From Pelagibacterales bacterium SAG-MED05 (lineage in GTDB: Bacteria > Pseudomonadota > Alphaproteobacteria > Pelagibacterales > Pelagibacteraceae): a stretch of DNA of 64,000 nucleotides. The notes under the pieces are model-generated. The model ran no database searches and had not been told where the DNA came from. It saw only the letters and a list, made by a program, of their open reading frames with translations. Shown here piece after piece: positions 43,607 to 53,131 of this stretch. The stretch spans positions 37,375 through 101,374 of the forward strand of contig JACWDC010000004.1 in NCBI GenBank assembly GCA_014654415.1. Direction: 5' to 3'. How positions within the stretch are numbered: position 1 is the first letter of the stretch; every line of letters begins with the position of its first letter. The translations under genes were made by a program, and so were the position numbers.

Positions 43607-44320
43607 ATGATTATTAAGCTAACATTTGCTTTTGGCGCTGGATTTATAAGTTTCCTAACCCCTTGTGTATTACCAATAATACCTGGCTATATATCTTATA
43701 TAACTGGAAAAAATTTAAATGAAATTGAACAAAATAAGAAAGCTGTATTAATTAAAACTATTCTTTTTTCTTTAGGTTTCTCTCTAGTTTTTATAGCTTT
43801 AGGTGTTAGCGCTTCCGCAGTTGGAAATATTTTATTATTTTTTTCCAATGAATTAAGGATTGCAGCTGGAATAATAATAATATTATTTTCTTTACAAATG
43901 TTAGGGTTATTTAATTTTCAATTTTTAAATCAAGAAAAAAGAATTGAAACTAAAGATTATAAGGACAATTATATATTTCCTTTTGTTGTAGGAGCAGCTT
44001 TTGCATTTGGTTGGACACCTTGTATTGGACCAATTTTAGGTTCTATTTTAGCTCTATCGGCTACTGAAGCTTCGATAAGTAAAGGTATTCTTTTATTGTC
44101 ATCTTATTCATTAGGATTAGCAATTCCTTTTATTTTGTCTGGTTATTTTATGAGTAGATTTTTAACTTCAAAGAAAAAATTTAGTAAATATTATAATAGA
44201 GTTACTAAAACTGGCGGCACCATTTTATTAGTTACGGGTATTTTGATCTTAACTAATCAAATTCAAGTGATTAGTTATTATATTTTGACAACGTTTCCAT
44301 TCCTAACTACTCTTGGTTAA
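43607..44320 (+). CDS. ccdA: CcdA/DsbD-like thiol-disulfide transmembrane transporter
   Basis: FLTPCVLPIIPGYISYITG and WTPCIGPILGS. Confidence 0.93.
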   Translation: MIIKLTFAFGAGFISFLTPCVLPIIPGYISYITGKNLNEIEQNKKAVLIKTILFSLGFSLVFIALGVSASAVGNILLFFSNELRIAAGIIIILFSLQMLGLFNFQFLNQEKRIETKDYKDNYIFPFVVGAAFAFGWTPCIGPILGSILALSATEASISKGILLLSSYSLGLAIPFILSGYFMSRFLTSKKKFSKYYNRVTKTGGTILLVTGILILTNQIQVISYYILTTFPFLTTLG

Positions 44321-45225
44321 TGAGCGATATAACTGTTCTTGGAATATTTGTTGCAGATATAAGTTTTTCAGGAAATAAAATTCCGAACACTGGAGAAACA
44401 ATACTTGGTGATAGTTATAATATTGGACCAGGTGGAAAAGGATGCAATCAAGCCATAGCAATTTCAAGGCTGGGTGGAAAAGTTACTTTTATCTCTAAGT
44501 TAGGAGATGATGAATATGGTAGGCTTGCGATAGATAAACTTAAAAAAGACAATATTGATACTTCAAATATAATTATTTCTAAAAAACATAAAACTGGTAT
44601 TGCAGGTATTCATGTTGATAGAAATACTGGAAAAAACGCAATTACCGTTGTTAGAGGCGCTCCATCAAGTTTAACTATAAAAGAAATTGATGCAAACGCA
44701 ATTAAGCAGTCAAAAATATTTTTAACACAATTAGAAATTCCAATAGAAGTCACTTTGCACAGCTTAAAAACTGCTAAAGAAAATGGCTTAATTAATATAT
44801 TAAATCCAGCTCCAGCTTGTAAACTGAGTAATGATTTTTTTAAAATGATTGATTACTTTACTCCTAACGAAACTGAAGCAGAGTTTTATACTGGAGTTAA
44901 AATCAATGATGAAAAAGATGCAAAAATTAGTGCGAAAAAACTTATAAGCATGGGAATTAAAAAAGTGATAATTACTTTAGGTGAAAAAGGATTATTTTAT
45001 TCAGACGGCAAAGAAGAAATTTACTTGAAAGCAAGTCTAGACAAAGCAGTTGATACCACGGGCGCTGGAGATGCGTTTAACGGAGGATTTTCATTTGCAT
45101 TACTAAAAGGAAAAAAAATAAAAGAATGTTTAGAAATAGCTAACAAAGTTGCTGGACTTTCGACTACAAAATTAGGAGCAGGTGACTCCATGCCAACTTT
45201 TAAAGATATTAGTTTGAAGGTTTAA
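44320..45225 (+). CDS. Ribokinase / PfkB-family sugar kinase
   Basis: GPGGKGCNQAIAISRLGG, DTTGAGDAFNGGF. Confidence 0.88.
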   Translation: MSDITVLGIFVADISFSGNKIPNTGETILGDSYNIGPGGKGCNQAIAISRLGGKVTFISKLGDDEYGRLAIDKLKKDNIDTSNIIISKKHKTGIAGIHVDRNTGKNAITVVRGAPSSLTIKEIDANAIKQSKIFLTQLEIPIEVTLHSLKTAKENGLINILNPAPACKLSNDFFKMIDYFTPNETEAEFYTGVKINDEKDAKISAKKLISMGIKKVIITLGEKGLFYSDGKEEIYLKASLDKAVDTTGAGDAFNGGFSFALLKGKKIKECLEIANKVAGLSTTKLGAGDSMPTFKDISLKV

Positions 45226-45664
45226 AAATTAAGCAAAGACCATTGTTGCAAAATCTTTTTCCATTTGCACTTGGTCCATCATTAAATACATGGCCGTGAT
45301 GCACTCCACATTTTGCACAATGGTATTCCGTTCTTACCATTCCAAATTTATGATCCACTTTTGTTTTAAAAGCTCCAGGCAATGCTTCCGAAAAAGAAGG
45401 CCATCCTGTTCCACTATCAAATTTAGATGTAGAAGCAAAAAGTTTAGCTCCGCAGTTAGCACAATGATAAAAGCCTTTTCTATTCTCTTTATTTAATTCA
45501 CTGGAAAAAGGTCTTTCAGTCCCCTCATTGAGCATAATATTTTTTTGTTCATCAGTTAAGTTTTCATTAAAAAGTTTTTTTGTTGCAGCAAAAATAAAGT
45601 TAAATGGAAATAATAAAGAAGAAACAAAAGATAAGCCTAAAACTTTTAAGAAACTTCTTCTCAT
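45209..45664 (-). CDS. msrB: Tat-exported methionine-R-sulfoxide reductase B
   Basis: N-terminal MRRSFLKVLGLSFVSSLLFPFNFIFAA twin-arginine signal; CANCGAKLF, CAKCGVHHGHVF, RFCNNGLCLIF. Confidence 0.9.
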   Translation of the reverse strand: MRRSFLKVLGLSFVSSLLFPFNFIFAATKKLFNENLTDEQKNIMLNEGTERPFSSELNKENRKGFYHCANCGAKLFASTSKFDSGTGWPSFSEALPGAFKTKVDHKFGMVRTEYHCAKCGVHHGHVFNDGPSANGKRFCNNGLCLIFKPSN

Positions 45665-45921
45665 TATGATTTTAAAAGTTTATCTAATTCGCCAGTTCGA
45701 TTAGCTTCTTGCAATTTGTCATTTCCTCCAATGTAATGATCACCAATAAATATTTGAGGGATAGATCTTGCACCGTTTGTTCTTTGTAGCATTTCTTTTG
45801 CTTTAGCCGAGTCCTTCCATATATCAAATTCTTCTATCTCAATATTTTTAGTTTTTAATAAAGATTTTGCCGCTTCACAAAATGAGCAAGGATCTCCAGT
45901 GTACATTGTGACTTTTTTCAT
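45664..45921 (-). CDS. grxC: Glutaredoxin 3
   Basis: DPCSFCEAAK, GARSIPQIFIGDHYIGG. Confidence 0.92.
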   Translation of the reverse strand: MKKVTMYTGDPCSFCEAAKSLLKTKNIEIEEFDIWKDSAKAKEMLQRTNGARSIPQIFIGDHYIGGNDKLQEANRTGELDKLLKS

Positions 45922-46220
45922 AGTTTATGTATATCAGTAATCTTAATTTTTTCCCTGAGTTGTTTTCGCCCAAGTTTAAATTTTTTTCTATGTTTAATGC
46001 TAGTATTGTGAACTCTTTTTCTCCAAAGTTTAAAAGATGAAGTTTTTAAATTCTTCCTCATTATCTTAATAACGTCAGACTCATTATTTCCAGTTCTCTC
46101 TTTGATTTCTTCAAAAGTTATTCTATCAGCCCACGCTGCCCAAATTATCCAATCTTTGTTATATTTTTTTGGTTCAGGATTTTTAATTCTAGTTTCTGGA
46201 ATAAGACTTCTTTTTTTCAT
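45918..46220 (-). CDS. TIGR03643-like small protein
   Basis: IWAAWADRITFEEIKERTGNNESDVIKIMR...LWRKRV pattern. Confidence 0.7.
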   Translation of the reverse strand: MKKRSLIPETRIKNPEPKKYNKDWIIWAAWADRITFEEIKERTGNNESDVIKIMRKNLKTSSFKLWRKRVHNTSIKHRKKFKLGRKQLREKIKITDIHKL

Positions 46221-46243
46221 AAAAATATATATATAGTTTATTA

Positions 46244-46852
46244 ATGTTTCCTGAAAATTACTTTATTTATATTCAACTTATAATATTTTATTTTATCACA
46301 CCTGGGCCTCCTAGAGTTGTGATAGTTTCAAATACTATTAATTATGGTCTAAGAAAATCTGTTTGGACAGCTTTTGGTGATATTTCAGCCAATTTTGTTC
46401 AAGCTTCTTTAGTCACTTTTGTCATTGGCAGCTTGTTAATAGATAATCCTGGTGTTTACTTATATTTAAAGTGGGCTGGCATTTTGTATTTATTGTTCCT
46501 TGCTTATGAAACACTTGCTTTAAAAATTAAAAAAGCAGATATAAAAAATAAAGTTTTCAAAAGTAATTTATTAATGTTTAGAGATGGATTTTTGGTAGCA
46601 GGTCTAAGCCCTAAAGCATTAGTTTTTTTTGGTACTATTTTTCTTACTTTTATTAATTTTGAGAAAAATGTAATTTCTCAATTTTTAATTTTAATATCTA
46701 CCTGGATGATTTTAGATTTTTTTAGCCTAATGATATACGGACTTGCTGCGAGAAAAGTTGCTCTTTGGTTAAAGGGAAATCCAAGAACTTTAAATACAAT
46801 CTCAGCGTGTGTACTTATAATCATAGCCCTTTATGTGGGAATAAAAACATAA
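46244..46852 (+). CDS. LysE/RhtB-family exporter
   Basis: YFITPGPPRVVIVSNTINYGLRKS. Confidence 0.86.
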   Translation: MFPENYFIYIQLIIFYFITPGPPRVVIVSNTINYGLRKSVWTAFGDISANFVQASLVTFVIGSLLIDNPGVYLYLKWAGILYLLFLAYETLALKIKKADIKNKVFKSNLLMFRDGFLVAGLSPKALVFFGTIFLTFINFEKNVISQFLILISTWMILDFFSLMIYGLAARKVALWLKGNPRTLNTISACVLIIIALYVGIKT

Positions 46853-46933
46853 ATTTTATTTTTTAACCTGTTGTTAAAAAAGGCAAAAGTTGCTTTAATA
46901 AATTTAAATTAATTAATTAACAAAGGGGAACTA

Positions 46934-48175
46934 ATGAATAAAATAGCTAAACTATTTATTACATTTATTTCGGCTATTACTTTAACACTTGTAACCGTTT
47001 CAACTTCTTCAGCAAAAGTAGAAGGTGAATACATAGTGTTAGGTGCAGCTGTATCTCTTACAGGAAAATATTCTTCTAACGGAGTACACACTCAAAACGG
47101 TTATAACATGGCCGTTGAAAGAATTAACAGCAAGGGTGGAGTAAACGTTGGAGGAAAAAGCTATAAATTTGAAATCATTTATTACGATGATGAGTCAAAT
47201 CCTAAAAGAGCTGCACAACTAGCTGAAAGACTAATTAAACAAGACGGCGTTCATTATATGCTTGGACCATACAGTTCAGGTTTAACGAAAGCTATCGCAC
47301 CAGTAACCGAGAAATACAAAATTCCTATGGTTGAAGCAAATGGTGCATCAAGATCTTTATTTACAAAAGGATACAAATATTTGTTCGCGGTGTTATCACC
47401 AGCTAACCAATACCTTGAAGTAGCAATCGATCTTGCCGTTGAAAAAAATGGTGGAAAGCCAGTTAGAATAGCGCAAGCATTTGAACAAGATGCATTCTCA
47501 CAAGACGTGAGACTTGGTATCTTAGATGCCGCAAAAAGAACTGGATCAGAAATCATCATTGATGACAAATTGCCAAAAGAGTTAAATGATATGGCCGCTA
47601 CATTAGCTAAAGTTAAAGCGACTAAGCCAGATGTACTTGTTGTATCAGGCCACACTAAAGGCGCATTAACTGCTATCAGACAAATCTCTGAGATGAAAGT
47701 TGATGTTCCCATGTTAGCGATGACACATTGTGATGCTGCAAAACTTTCTAAACAACACGGAAAGAATTCAGAATACGCATTATGTGCTTCTCAGTGGCAT
47801 AAAAACTTAAGCTACAAAGATAAGTTTTTTGGTGGAGGGAAAAAGTATGACAAAGACTTTAAAAAAGAATTTGGATATGCTCCACCTTACCAATCAGCTG
47901 AATCATCTGCAGCTTTACTAGTATTTAAAGATGCGTTCGAAAGAGCAAATTCTTTTGATAGAGATAAAGTTAGAGATGCTTTAAAAACTACTGATATGCA
48001 AACTTTCTATGGAAATATTAAATTTGGTCCTGGCGGTCAAAACGTTGCTAAGCCAATGATCTTATTCCAAGTTAGATGTAAAGGAGATACGTGTGAGAAT
48101 AAAGTTGTTGCTCCAACTAAATGGGCATCAGACAAATTCTACCACCCGATCCCTAAGTGGTCTGAAAGAGGCTAA
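46934..48175 (+). CDS. Branched-chain amino acid-type ABC transporter substrate-binding protein
   Basis: Signal peptide; IVLGAAVSLTGKYSSNG. Confidence 0.92.
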   Translation: MNKIAKLFITFISAITLTLVTVSTSSAKVEGEYIVLGAAVSLTGKYSSNGVHTQNGYNMAVERINSKGGVNVGGKSYKFEIIYYDDESNPKRAAQLAERLIKQDGVHYMLGPYSSGLTKAIAPVTEKYKIPMVEANGASRSLFTKGYKYLFAVLSPANQYLEVAIDLAVEKNGGKPVRIAQAFEQDAFSQDVRLGILDAAKRTGSEIIIDDKLPKELNDMAATLAKVKATKPDVLVVSGHTKGALTAIRQISEMKVDVPMLAMTHCDAAKLSKQHGKNSEYALCASQWHKNLSYKDKFFGGGKKYDKDFKKEFGYAPPYQSAESSAALLVFKDAFERANSFDRDKVRDALKTTDMQTFYGNIKFGPGGQNVAKPMILFQVRCKGDTCENKVVAPTKWASDKFYHPIPKWSERG

Positions 48176-48193
48176 TATCTAAATAAATATTTT

Positions 48194-48229
48194 GAAATGC
48201 CCCCTAAACTATAGGGGGCATTTCTTTTT
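48194..48229 (+). terminator. Strong intra-operon hairpin after the substrate-binding protein gene
   Basis: gaaatgccccct-aaacta-tagggggcatttctttt. Confidence 0.85.
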
Positions 48230-48245
48230 AAGATTAGTTTTTTTT

Positions 48246-49139
48246 ATGGATTTTCTAATATTCAAAGCCCCTATCTTAATGGTTCAAGCATCTTTGGACG
48301 GAATTCTTCTTGGAATTTTATTTGCTCTAATTGCCTACGGAATGGCCCTTCAGTGGGGAGTGATGAACATAATCAATATTGCTCAAGGTGATTTAGTAAT
48401 ACTTGGAGGTTACATTGCATACACCATGTATCTTGTTGGAATTCATCCAGCTTGGGGAGTTATAGTTTCTCCAATTATAATGTATTTTGTTGGCTGGGCA
48501 CTTTATAAGTTAGTAATTAATAAAGTTGTAGATCGAGATTTATTTATTTCAATTTTAGCAACATTTGGTATTGCAATTGTAATGCAACAGTTAATGAATT
48601 TTATTTTTGGAGCTGATGTAGTTGTGGCACAGTCTGAGTATGGAACAACGATGTTATTTGACAATTCAGTAACCCTACCAAATTCAAAAATATTCGCTGC
48701 TTTTATAAGTGTTTTATATGCAATCGGTTTAGTCATTTATATGAAAAAATCTAGGCTCGGACGAGCTATAAGAGCAACAGCGCAAAATGCTAGAGCTGCA
48801 AAAATTTTAGGTGTAGATACTGAAAAAGTTTATGCAGCGACTTTTGGCATTAACGCTGCTTTATGTGGAGTTGCTGGAGCTTTAATTTCAATTACTCTTA
48901 CCCTTCATCCTTACGTAGGACTCCCATATACAGTTAGATCCTTCATGATAGTTATTGTTGCAGGTTTAGGAAATTTACCAGCGGTAGCAGTTTCAGGTAT
49001 GGGACTAGGACTTTTTGAGGAATTTGCAGATTATATTTTAGGAACAGAATTTAGAATTGGAGCAGTATTTATGCTCCTAGTTTTCATATTAGTTTACAGA
49101 AGATTTAAACTTTCGAAGAAAAGGGAGTATTTAAAATAA
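48246..49139 (+). CDS. livH: ABC transporter permease, LivH-like
   Basis: LivH pattern; start reassigned from 48192 (inside hairpin) to ATG 48246. Confidence 0.88.
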   Translation: MDFLIFKAPILMVQASLDGILLGILFALIAYGMALQWGVMNIINIAQGDLVILGGYIAYTMYLVGIHPAWGVIVSPIIMYFVGWALYKLVINKVVDRDLFISILATFGIAIVMQQLMNFIFGADVVVAQSEYGTTMLFDNSVTLPNSKIFAAFISVLYAIGLVIYMKKSRLGRAIRATAQNARAAKILGVDTEKVYAATFGINAALCGVAGALISITLTLHPYVGLPYTVRSFMIVIVAGLGNLPAVAVSGMGLGLFEEFADYILGTEFRIGAVFMLLVFILVYRRFKLSKKREYLK

Positions 49140-49391
49140 ATGCATAAAATAAAAAAACTATCTACAGTAGTTTATGCAATAAGTATTTTTATTGGGGGAT
49201 TTTTAGCTTATTTTGTAAGATCTTCTGATGGAACTGACGGTTTAGGTCGTCAACTTTATGACTCTCCAGGATTAATGAAAGCTGTATGGGGTGAGGAATA
49301 TTGGGCAGGATTCGCTTGGTTTGCTTTTGATATGATTTATTTTTGGGGCGGAATACTATTTTTTGTTTATGTAGTTTGGAGAGATAAATGA
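49140..49391 (+). CDS. 83-aa membrane protein embedded in the liv operon
   Basis: Two TM segments, zero-gap to livH stop, overlaps livM start (ATGA). Confidence 0.75.
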   Translation: MHKIKKLSTVVYAISIFIGGFLAYFVRSSDGTDGLGRQLYDSPGLMKAVWGEEYWAGFAWFAFDMIYFWGGILFFVYVVWRDK

Positions 49392-50452
49392 ATAAAGTAA
49401 AACAAAAAGATTTAATACTATATTCTGGATTAATTATTTTAGGTTTAGCAGCGCCTTTCTTATTCTCTGCTTTTAAAGTTCAGCTTACATATCTTTGCGT
49501 CTTGATCGTTCTAGCGATGACTTGGAACTTACAAGGTGGAGAAATGGGTTACAATAGTTTTGGAAATATTCTTTTCTATGGTCTTGGAATGTACCTAACG
49601 GCTTCAGTTCAAGTTGGAATGTTTTTTCCATTAGCAGAGTGGACAGAAAGCGGTGGCGAAAAAACATTCGTGCATACAACAGCACAATATTTTCAAGGAA
49701 TAGGCGTTGGATTATTAGTTGCAGCTATCGTACCAACAATTGTTGCTGGTGCCATAGGTTACGCTATTTTAGGTTTAAGAGGTCATTACTTTGCGATTTG
49801 TACTTTAGGTCTTGGAATTGCGGCAGGTGAAATCGCCGGAGGTATAGAAATTATTGGAGCAGGTCAAGGCTTTACTACACCACCTTTTCCAGCAGAAATA
49901 GTTGATCCTGAAGCAAGAGGACAATTTTTCTACTTTTTAAGTTTTTTAGTTTTAGTTTTAGCATTTGTTTTTGTTAAATATATTTACGGCTCTAGATTTA
50001 GATTAATTTTAAATGCGATAAGAGATAACGAGGACAAAGCAGAAGCAATGGGAATTCAAACAATGAAATATAAAATTGTTGGTTGGATGTGCTCTGCATT
50101 TTTCTGTGGTTTAGCCGGTGGAATTATGGGTGGACTAATTGGATACATAGACTCTACCGATGTTGCATTTGATGGAAGAGAGATGGGAGTATTCATGGTT
50201 TTAATGGCAATACTTGGCGGTAAAGGAACTTTGTGGGGACCAATTATTGGTGCAACTTTATTTCACTTCTTCAAAGAAGGTCTTTGGACTTTTATATTGG
50301 GTTGGCAATATGTTGCGCTTGGAGTTTTAATCGTTGTGATCGTAGTTTATTTCCCAGAAGGATTAATGGGTTGGTTAAGAGAAAAATACCCTGATAGATT
50401 TGGTGAAGTAATTGATGAAAAAGATCGTAAAGCACAGGTGGAATTAAAATGA
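49388..50452 (+). CDS. livM: ABC transporter permease, LivM-like
   Basis: LRGHYFAICTLGLG, IRDNEDKAEAMGI. Confidence 0.92.
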   Translation: MNKVKQKDLILYSGLIILGLAAPFLFSAFKVQLTYLCVLIVLAMTWNLQGGEMGYNSFGNILFYGLGMYLTASVQVGMFFPLAEWTESGGEKTFVHTTAQYFQGIGVGLLVAAIVPTIVAGAIGYAILGLRGHYFAICTLGLGIAAGEIAGGIEIIGAGQGFTTPPFPAEIVDPEARGQFFYFLSFLVLVLAFVFVKYIYGSRFRLILNAIRDNEDKAEAMGIQTMKYKIVGWMCSAFFCGLAGGIMGGLIGYIDSTDVAFDGREMGVFMVLMAILGGKGTLWGPIIGATLFHFFKEGLWTFILGWQYVALGVLIVVIVVYFPEGLMGWLREKYPDRFGEVIDEKDRKAQVELK

Positions 50453-51183
50453 GTATTTTAGAAGTTAAAAGTGTAAGCAAATCCTTTGGCGGTGTGCAAG
50501 CCAATGTAGATATTTCTGTTGCGGTAGAGCAAGGATCAATTGTTGGTTTAATTGGACCTAATGGCTCAGGTAAGACTACTTTATTTAATTCTATTGTAGG
50601 AACTCATCCAATAGATAAAGGATCTATTGTTTTCAATAATACAGAGGTATCAGAAATGCCTGTACCGGCAGTAGCTAAACTTGGTTTGTTAAGAACTTTT
50701 CAACAAACAAGAATTTATTCAAAACTTAATTGCGTAGAGAATATGCTCATAAGTCATAAGGCTAGTGACTCTGGATTTATTTTTGCAAAAATACCTTCTG
50801 AACTTACTGAGAAAGCAGAAAATCTTTTAAACTTTGTAGGCCTTTACCAAAAAAGAAATTTGAGAGCTGGAGACCTATCATTTGGACAACAAAAATTACT
50901 AGAATTAGCAATGGCTTTAATGAATGAACCTAAAATGCTTTTATTAGATGAGCCCACAGCTGGAATTAACCCTACCTTAATAAATGGAATTATAGATAGA
51001 TTGATCAAAATAAATAAAGATTATGGAATTACTTTACTAGTCATCGAACACAATATGAAAGTGATTATGAGTTTAGCACAAAAAATTTTCTGTTTAGCGC
51101 ACGGAAAAATGTTAGCAGAAGGTTCGCCTGATCAAATTAAAAATGATAAGCGAGTTGTTGATGCTTATCTAGGAGCTCAATAA
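50449..51183 (+). CDS. livG: ABC transporter ATPase, LivG-like
   Basis: GPNGSGKTT, DLSFGQQKLLELA. Confidence 0.93.
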   Translation: MSILEVKSVSKSFGGVQANVDISVAVEQGSIVGLIGPNGSGKTTLFNSIVGTHPIDKGSIVFNNTEVSEMPVPAVAKLGLLRTFQQTRIYSKLNCVENMLISHKASDSGFIFAKIPSELTEKAENLLNFVGLYQKRNLRAGDLSFGQQKLLELAMALMNEPKMLLLDEPTAGINPTLINGIIDRLIKINKDYGITLLVIEHNMKVIMSLAQKIFCLAHGKMLAEGSPDQIKNDKRVVDAYLGAQ

Positions 51184-51968
51184 TGTCAAATCAATATGAT
51201 GTTTTAGGTAAAGCACCTGGTTTAGAAGACCTTAATAAACTATCTTCGAATGATGTTCATCTAACTATCAGAGGCTTAAAAGCTGGATATGGAAAAATGG
51301 AAATCCTTCACAACTTTGATTTGACCGTGAGTAAAGCTCAATCATTATGCTTAATTGGACCAAACGGAGCAGGAAAATCAACAATACTCCATTCTATTTA
51401 TGGCTTTACAAATATTTTTGATGGAAAAATTGAATTAGAAGGTGATGAAATTACAAAATTAACTCCTGCACAAAAACTAAGTAAGGTTGGTATAGCTTAC
51501 ATCTTGCAAGACAATTCAGTGTTTCCTGACATGACAGTTGAGGAAAATCTTTTAATGGGCGGTTATATTAAAGATAAACAGGACGAAGCTTACGAAGAAG
51601 CTGAAAGAATTTTTCAAAAATATGAAAGATTAAGAAATAGAAGAAATCAACCTGCAAAAGTTTTATCGGGCGGAGAGAGAAGATTATTAGAGATCTCCAG
51701 AGCTTTAGTGATGAAACCTTCAGTATTATTAGTAGACGAACCGTCAATCGGTTTAGAACCTAAATACATAAATATGGTTTTTGAAATTTTAGAAGATCTT
51801 CAAAAAGCTGAAAAGAAAACTATTATACTTGTAGAGCAAAATGCTAAAAAAGGTTTAGAGTTTGCTGATATTGGATATGTTTTAGTTTCTGGTGAAACTG
51901 CGATTGCAGGAAAAGGTGATGATCTTTTAAAAAATCCAGACGTTGGAAGATTATTCCTTGGTGGATGA
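51183..51968 (+). CDS. livF: ABC transporter ATPase, LivF-like
   Basis: GPNGAGKST, LSGGERRLLEISRAL. Confidence 0.93.
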   Translation: MSNQYDVLGKAPGLEDLNKLSSNDVHLTIRGLKAGYGKMEILHNFDLTVSKAQSLCLIGPNGAGKSTILHSIYGFTNIFDGKIELEGDEITKLTPAQKLSKVGIAYILQDNSVFPDMTVEENLLMGGYIKDKQDEAYEEAERIFQKYERLRNRRNQPAKVLSGGERRLLEISRALVMKPSVLLVDEPSIGLEPKYINMVFEILEDLQKAEKKTIILVEQNAKKGLEFADIGYVLVSGETAIAGKGDDLLKNPDVGRLFLGG

Positions 51969-52669
51969 TAAATTCTAAAGTTTTTTTTCAAGGTTTAAAA
52001 TCTCTTAAAGGCTCTAAAAGTCCAGCTATCCCATTAGCAGCATGTTTTGTTGCTTTAGGCGCCTTATTAAAAGATGCTGGTTTTAATTTACAACAAAGTG
52101 CTGCATCAAGTTTATTTACTTACGCACTACCTGGTCAATTAGTAATGGCAGAGTCGTTATTAGTAGGAGCCTCATTAGTAAATATATTTATAGCAGTTTG
52201 GTTAGTTAACTTTCGCCTTTATCCTATGACAGTTTCTTTGTTTCCTTTGCTTGAACACAATAGCCAACCCAAATGGAAATATTATCTATCGTGTCATTTT
52301 TTAGCTGTCACATCTTGGTTGATTGCAAAAGATACTTATAAAAAAATAAATAAAAAACATAGAATAGATTTTTGGATAGGCATAGGTATAGGAACCTGGA
52401 CTACTGCAATATTAATGACAATGGCCGGTTATCTTTCAGCTGATTATCTAAACAAAGACATGCTAATTGGTTTAGCAATTGTTAACCCTGTTTATTTTTT
52501 TTGCATGATGATAGGAGCAATGAAAGATTTAAGCGTTTCAATCTCAGTTGTTGCAGGAACTATATTAGGCCCTTTAATATATTTAATCTCAGCAGAATGG
52601 GCTTTATTATTTGCAGGATTAATAAGTGGAACAGCCGCTTTTTTATTTGGAGAAAAGAATGGAAAGTAG
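51965..52669 (+). CDS. azlC: AzlC family protein
   Basis: AzlC-like GALLKDAGFNLQQSAASSLFTYALPGQL. Confidence 0.88.
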   Translation: MINSKVFFQGLKSLKGSKSPAIPLAACFVALGALLKDAGFNLQQSAASSLFTYALPGQLVMAESLLVGASLVNIFIAVWLVNFRLYPMTVSLFPLLEHNSQPKWKYYLSCHFLAVTSWLIAKDTYKKINKKHRIDFWIGIGIGTWTTAILMTMAGYLSADYLNKDMLIGLAIVNPVYFFCMMIGAMKDLSVSISVVAGTILGPLIYLISAEWALLFAGLISGTAAFLFGEKNGK

Positions 52670-52979
52670 TCAAATAATAATTTTAGCAATTATTGCAACA
52701 TCTTTAGCAACATTTATCTCTCGATTTATGGGAGCCCTAACTTCAAAAAAAGTAAGTGTTAATTCCAAAATATTTCAATGGTTTAACTGTGTAGCTTATT
52801 CAACTTTAGCAGCTTTACTAGGAAGGATGATTATATTTCCTGCAGGAGTGCTTGCTGAGTCATTTCTTTTTATTAGAATAGTGGTATTAGCAATTTGCAT
52901 TATAATCTTTATTTTAACAAAAAAAAATTTAGTTATACCAACAATTTTCTCTGCAGCCTTATTAAGTTTTTTAAATTGA
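52659..52979 (+). CDS. azlD: AzlD family protein
   Basis: FISRFMGALTS; ATG at 52659 preferred over 52626. Confidence 0.82.
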   Translation: MESSQIIILAIIATSLATFISRFMGALTSKKVSVNSKIFQWFNCVAYSTLAALLGRMIIFPAGVLAESFLFIRIVVLAICIIIFILTKKNLVIPTIFSAALLSFLN

Positions 52980-53131
52980 CGAATCTTAAATTTTTTAAGT
53001 AATTTTTCACTTTTTTGGTCTTATTTTAAAGTTCATATTAGGCTTTTCTTCATATTGCTAAGCTTTTTTAACTCTTATTTTGTATTTTTATCTTTTAAAA
53101 TTGATAGGGTCTAATTAACTTTGGAGGGACT

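Noticed and set aside
46909-46933. Shared ttaattaattaaca(a/g)agg leader before two substrate-binding protein genes (also near 57977)
   Set aside because: Could be a common motif for highly expressed binding proteins, but it is low-complexity AT sequence plus an SD and not convincing with two examples.
47254-47712. 152-aa minus-strand ORF
   Set aside because: Antisense shadow of the substrate-binding protein gene.
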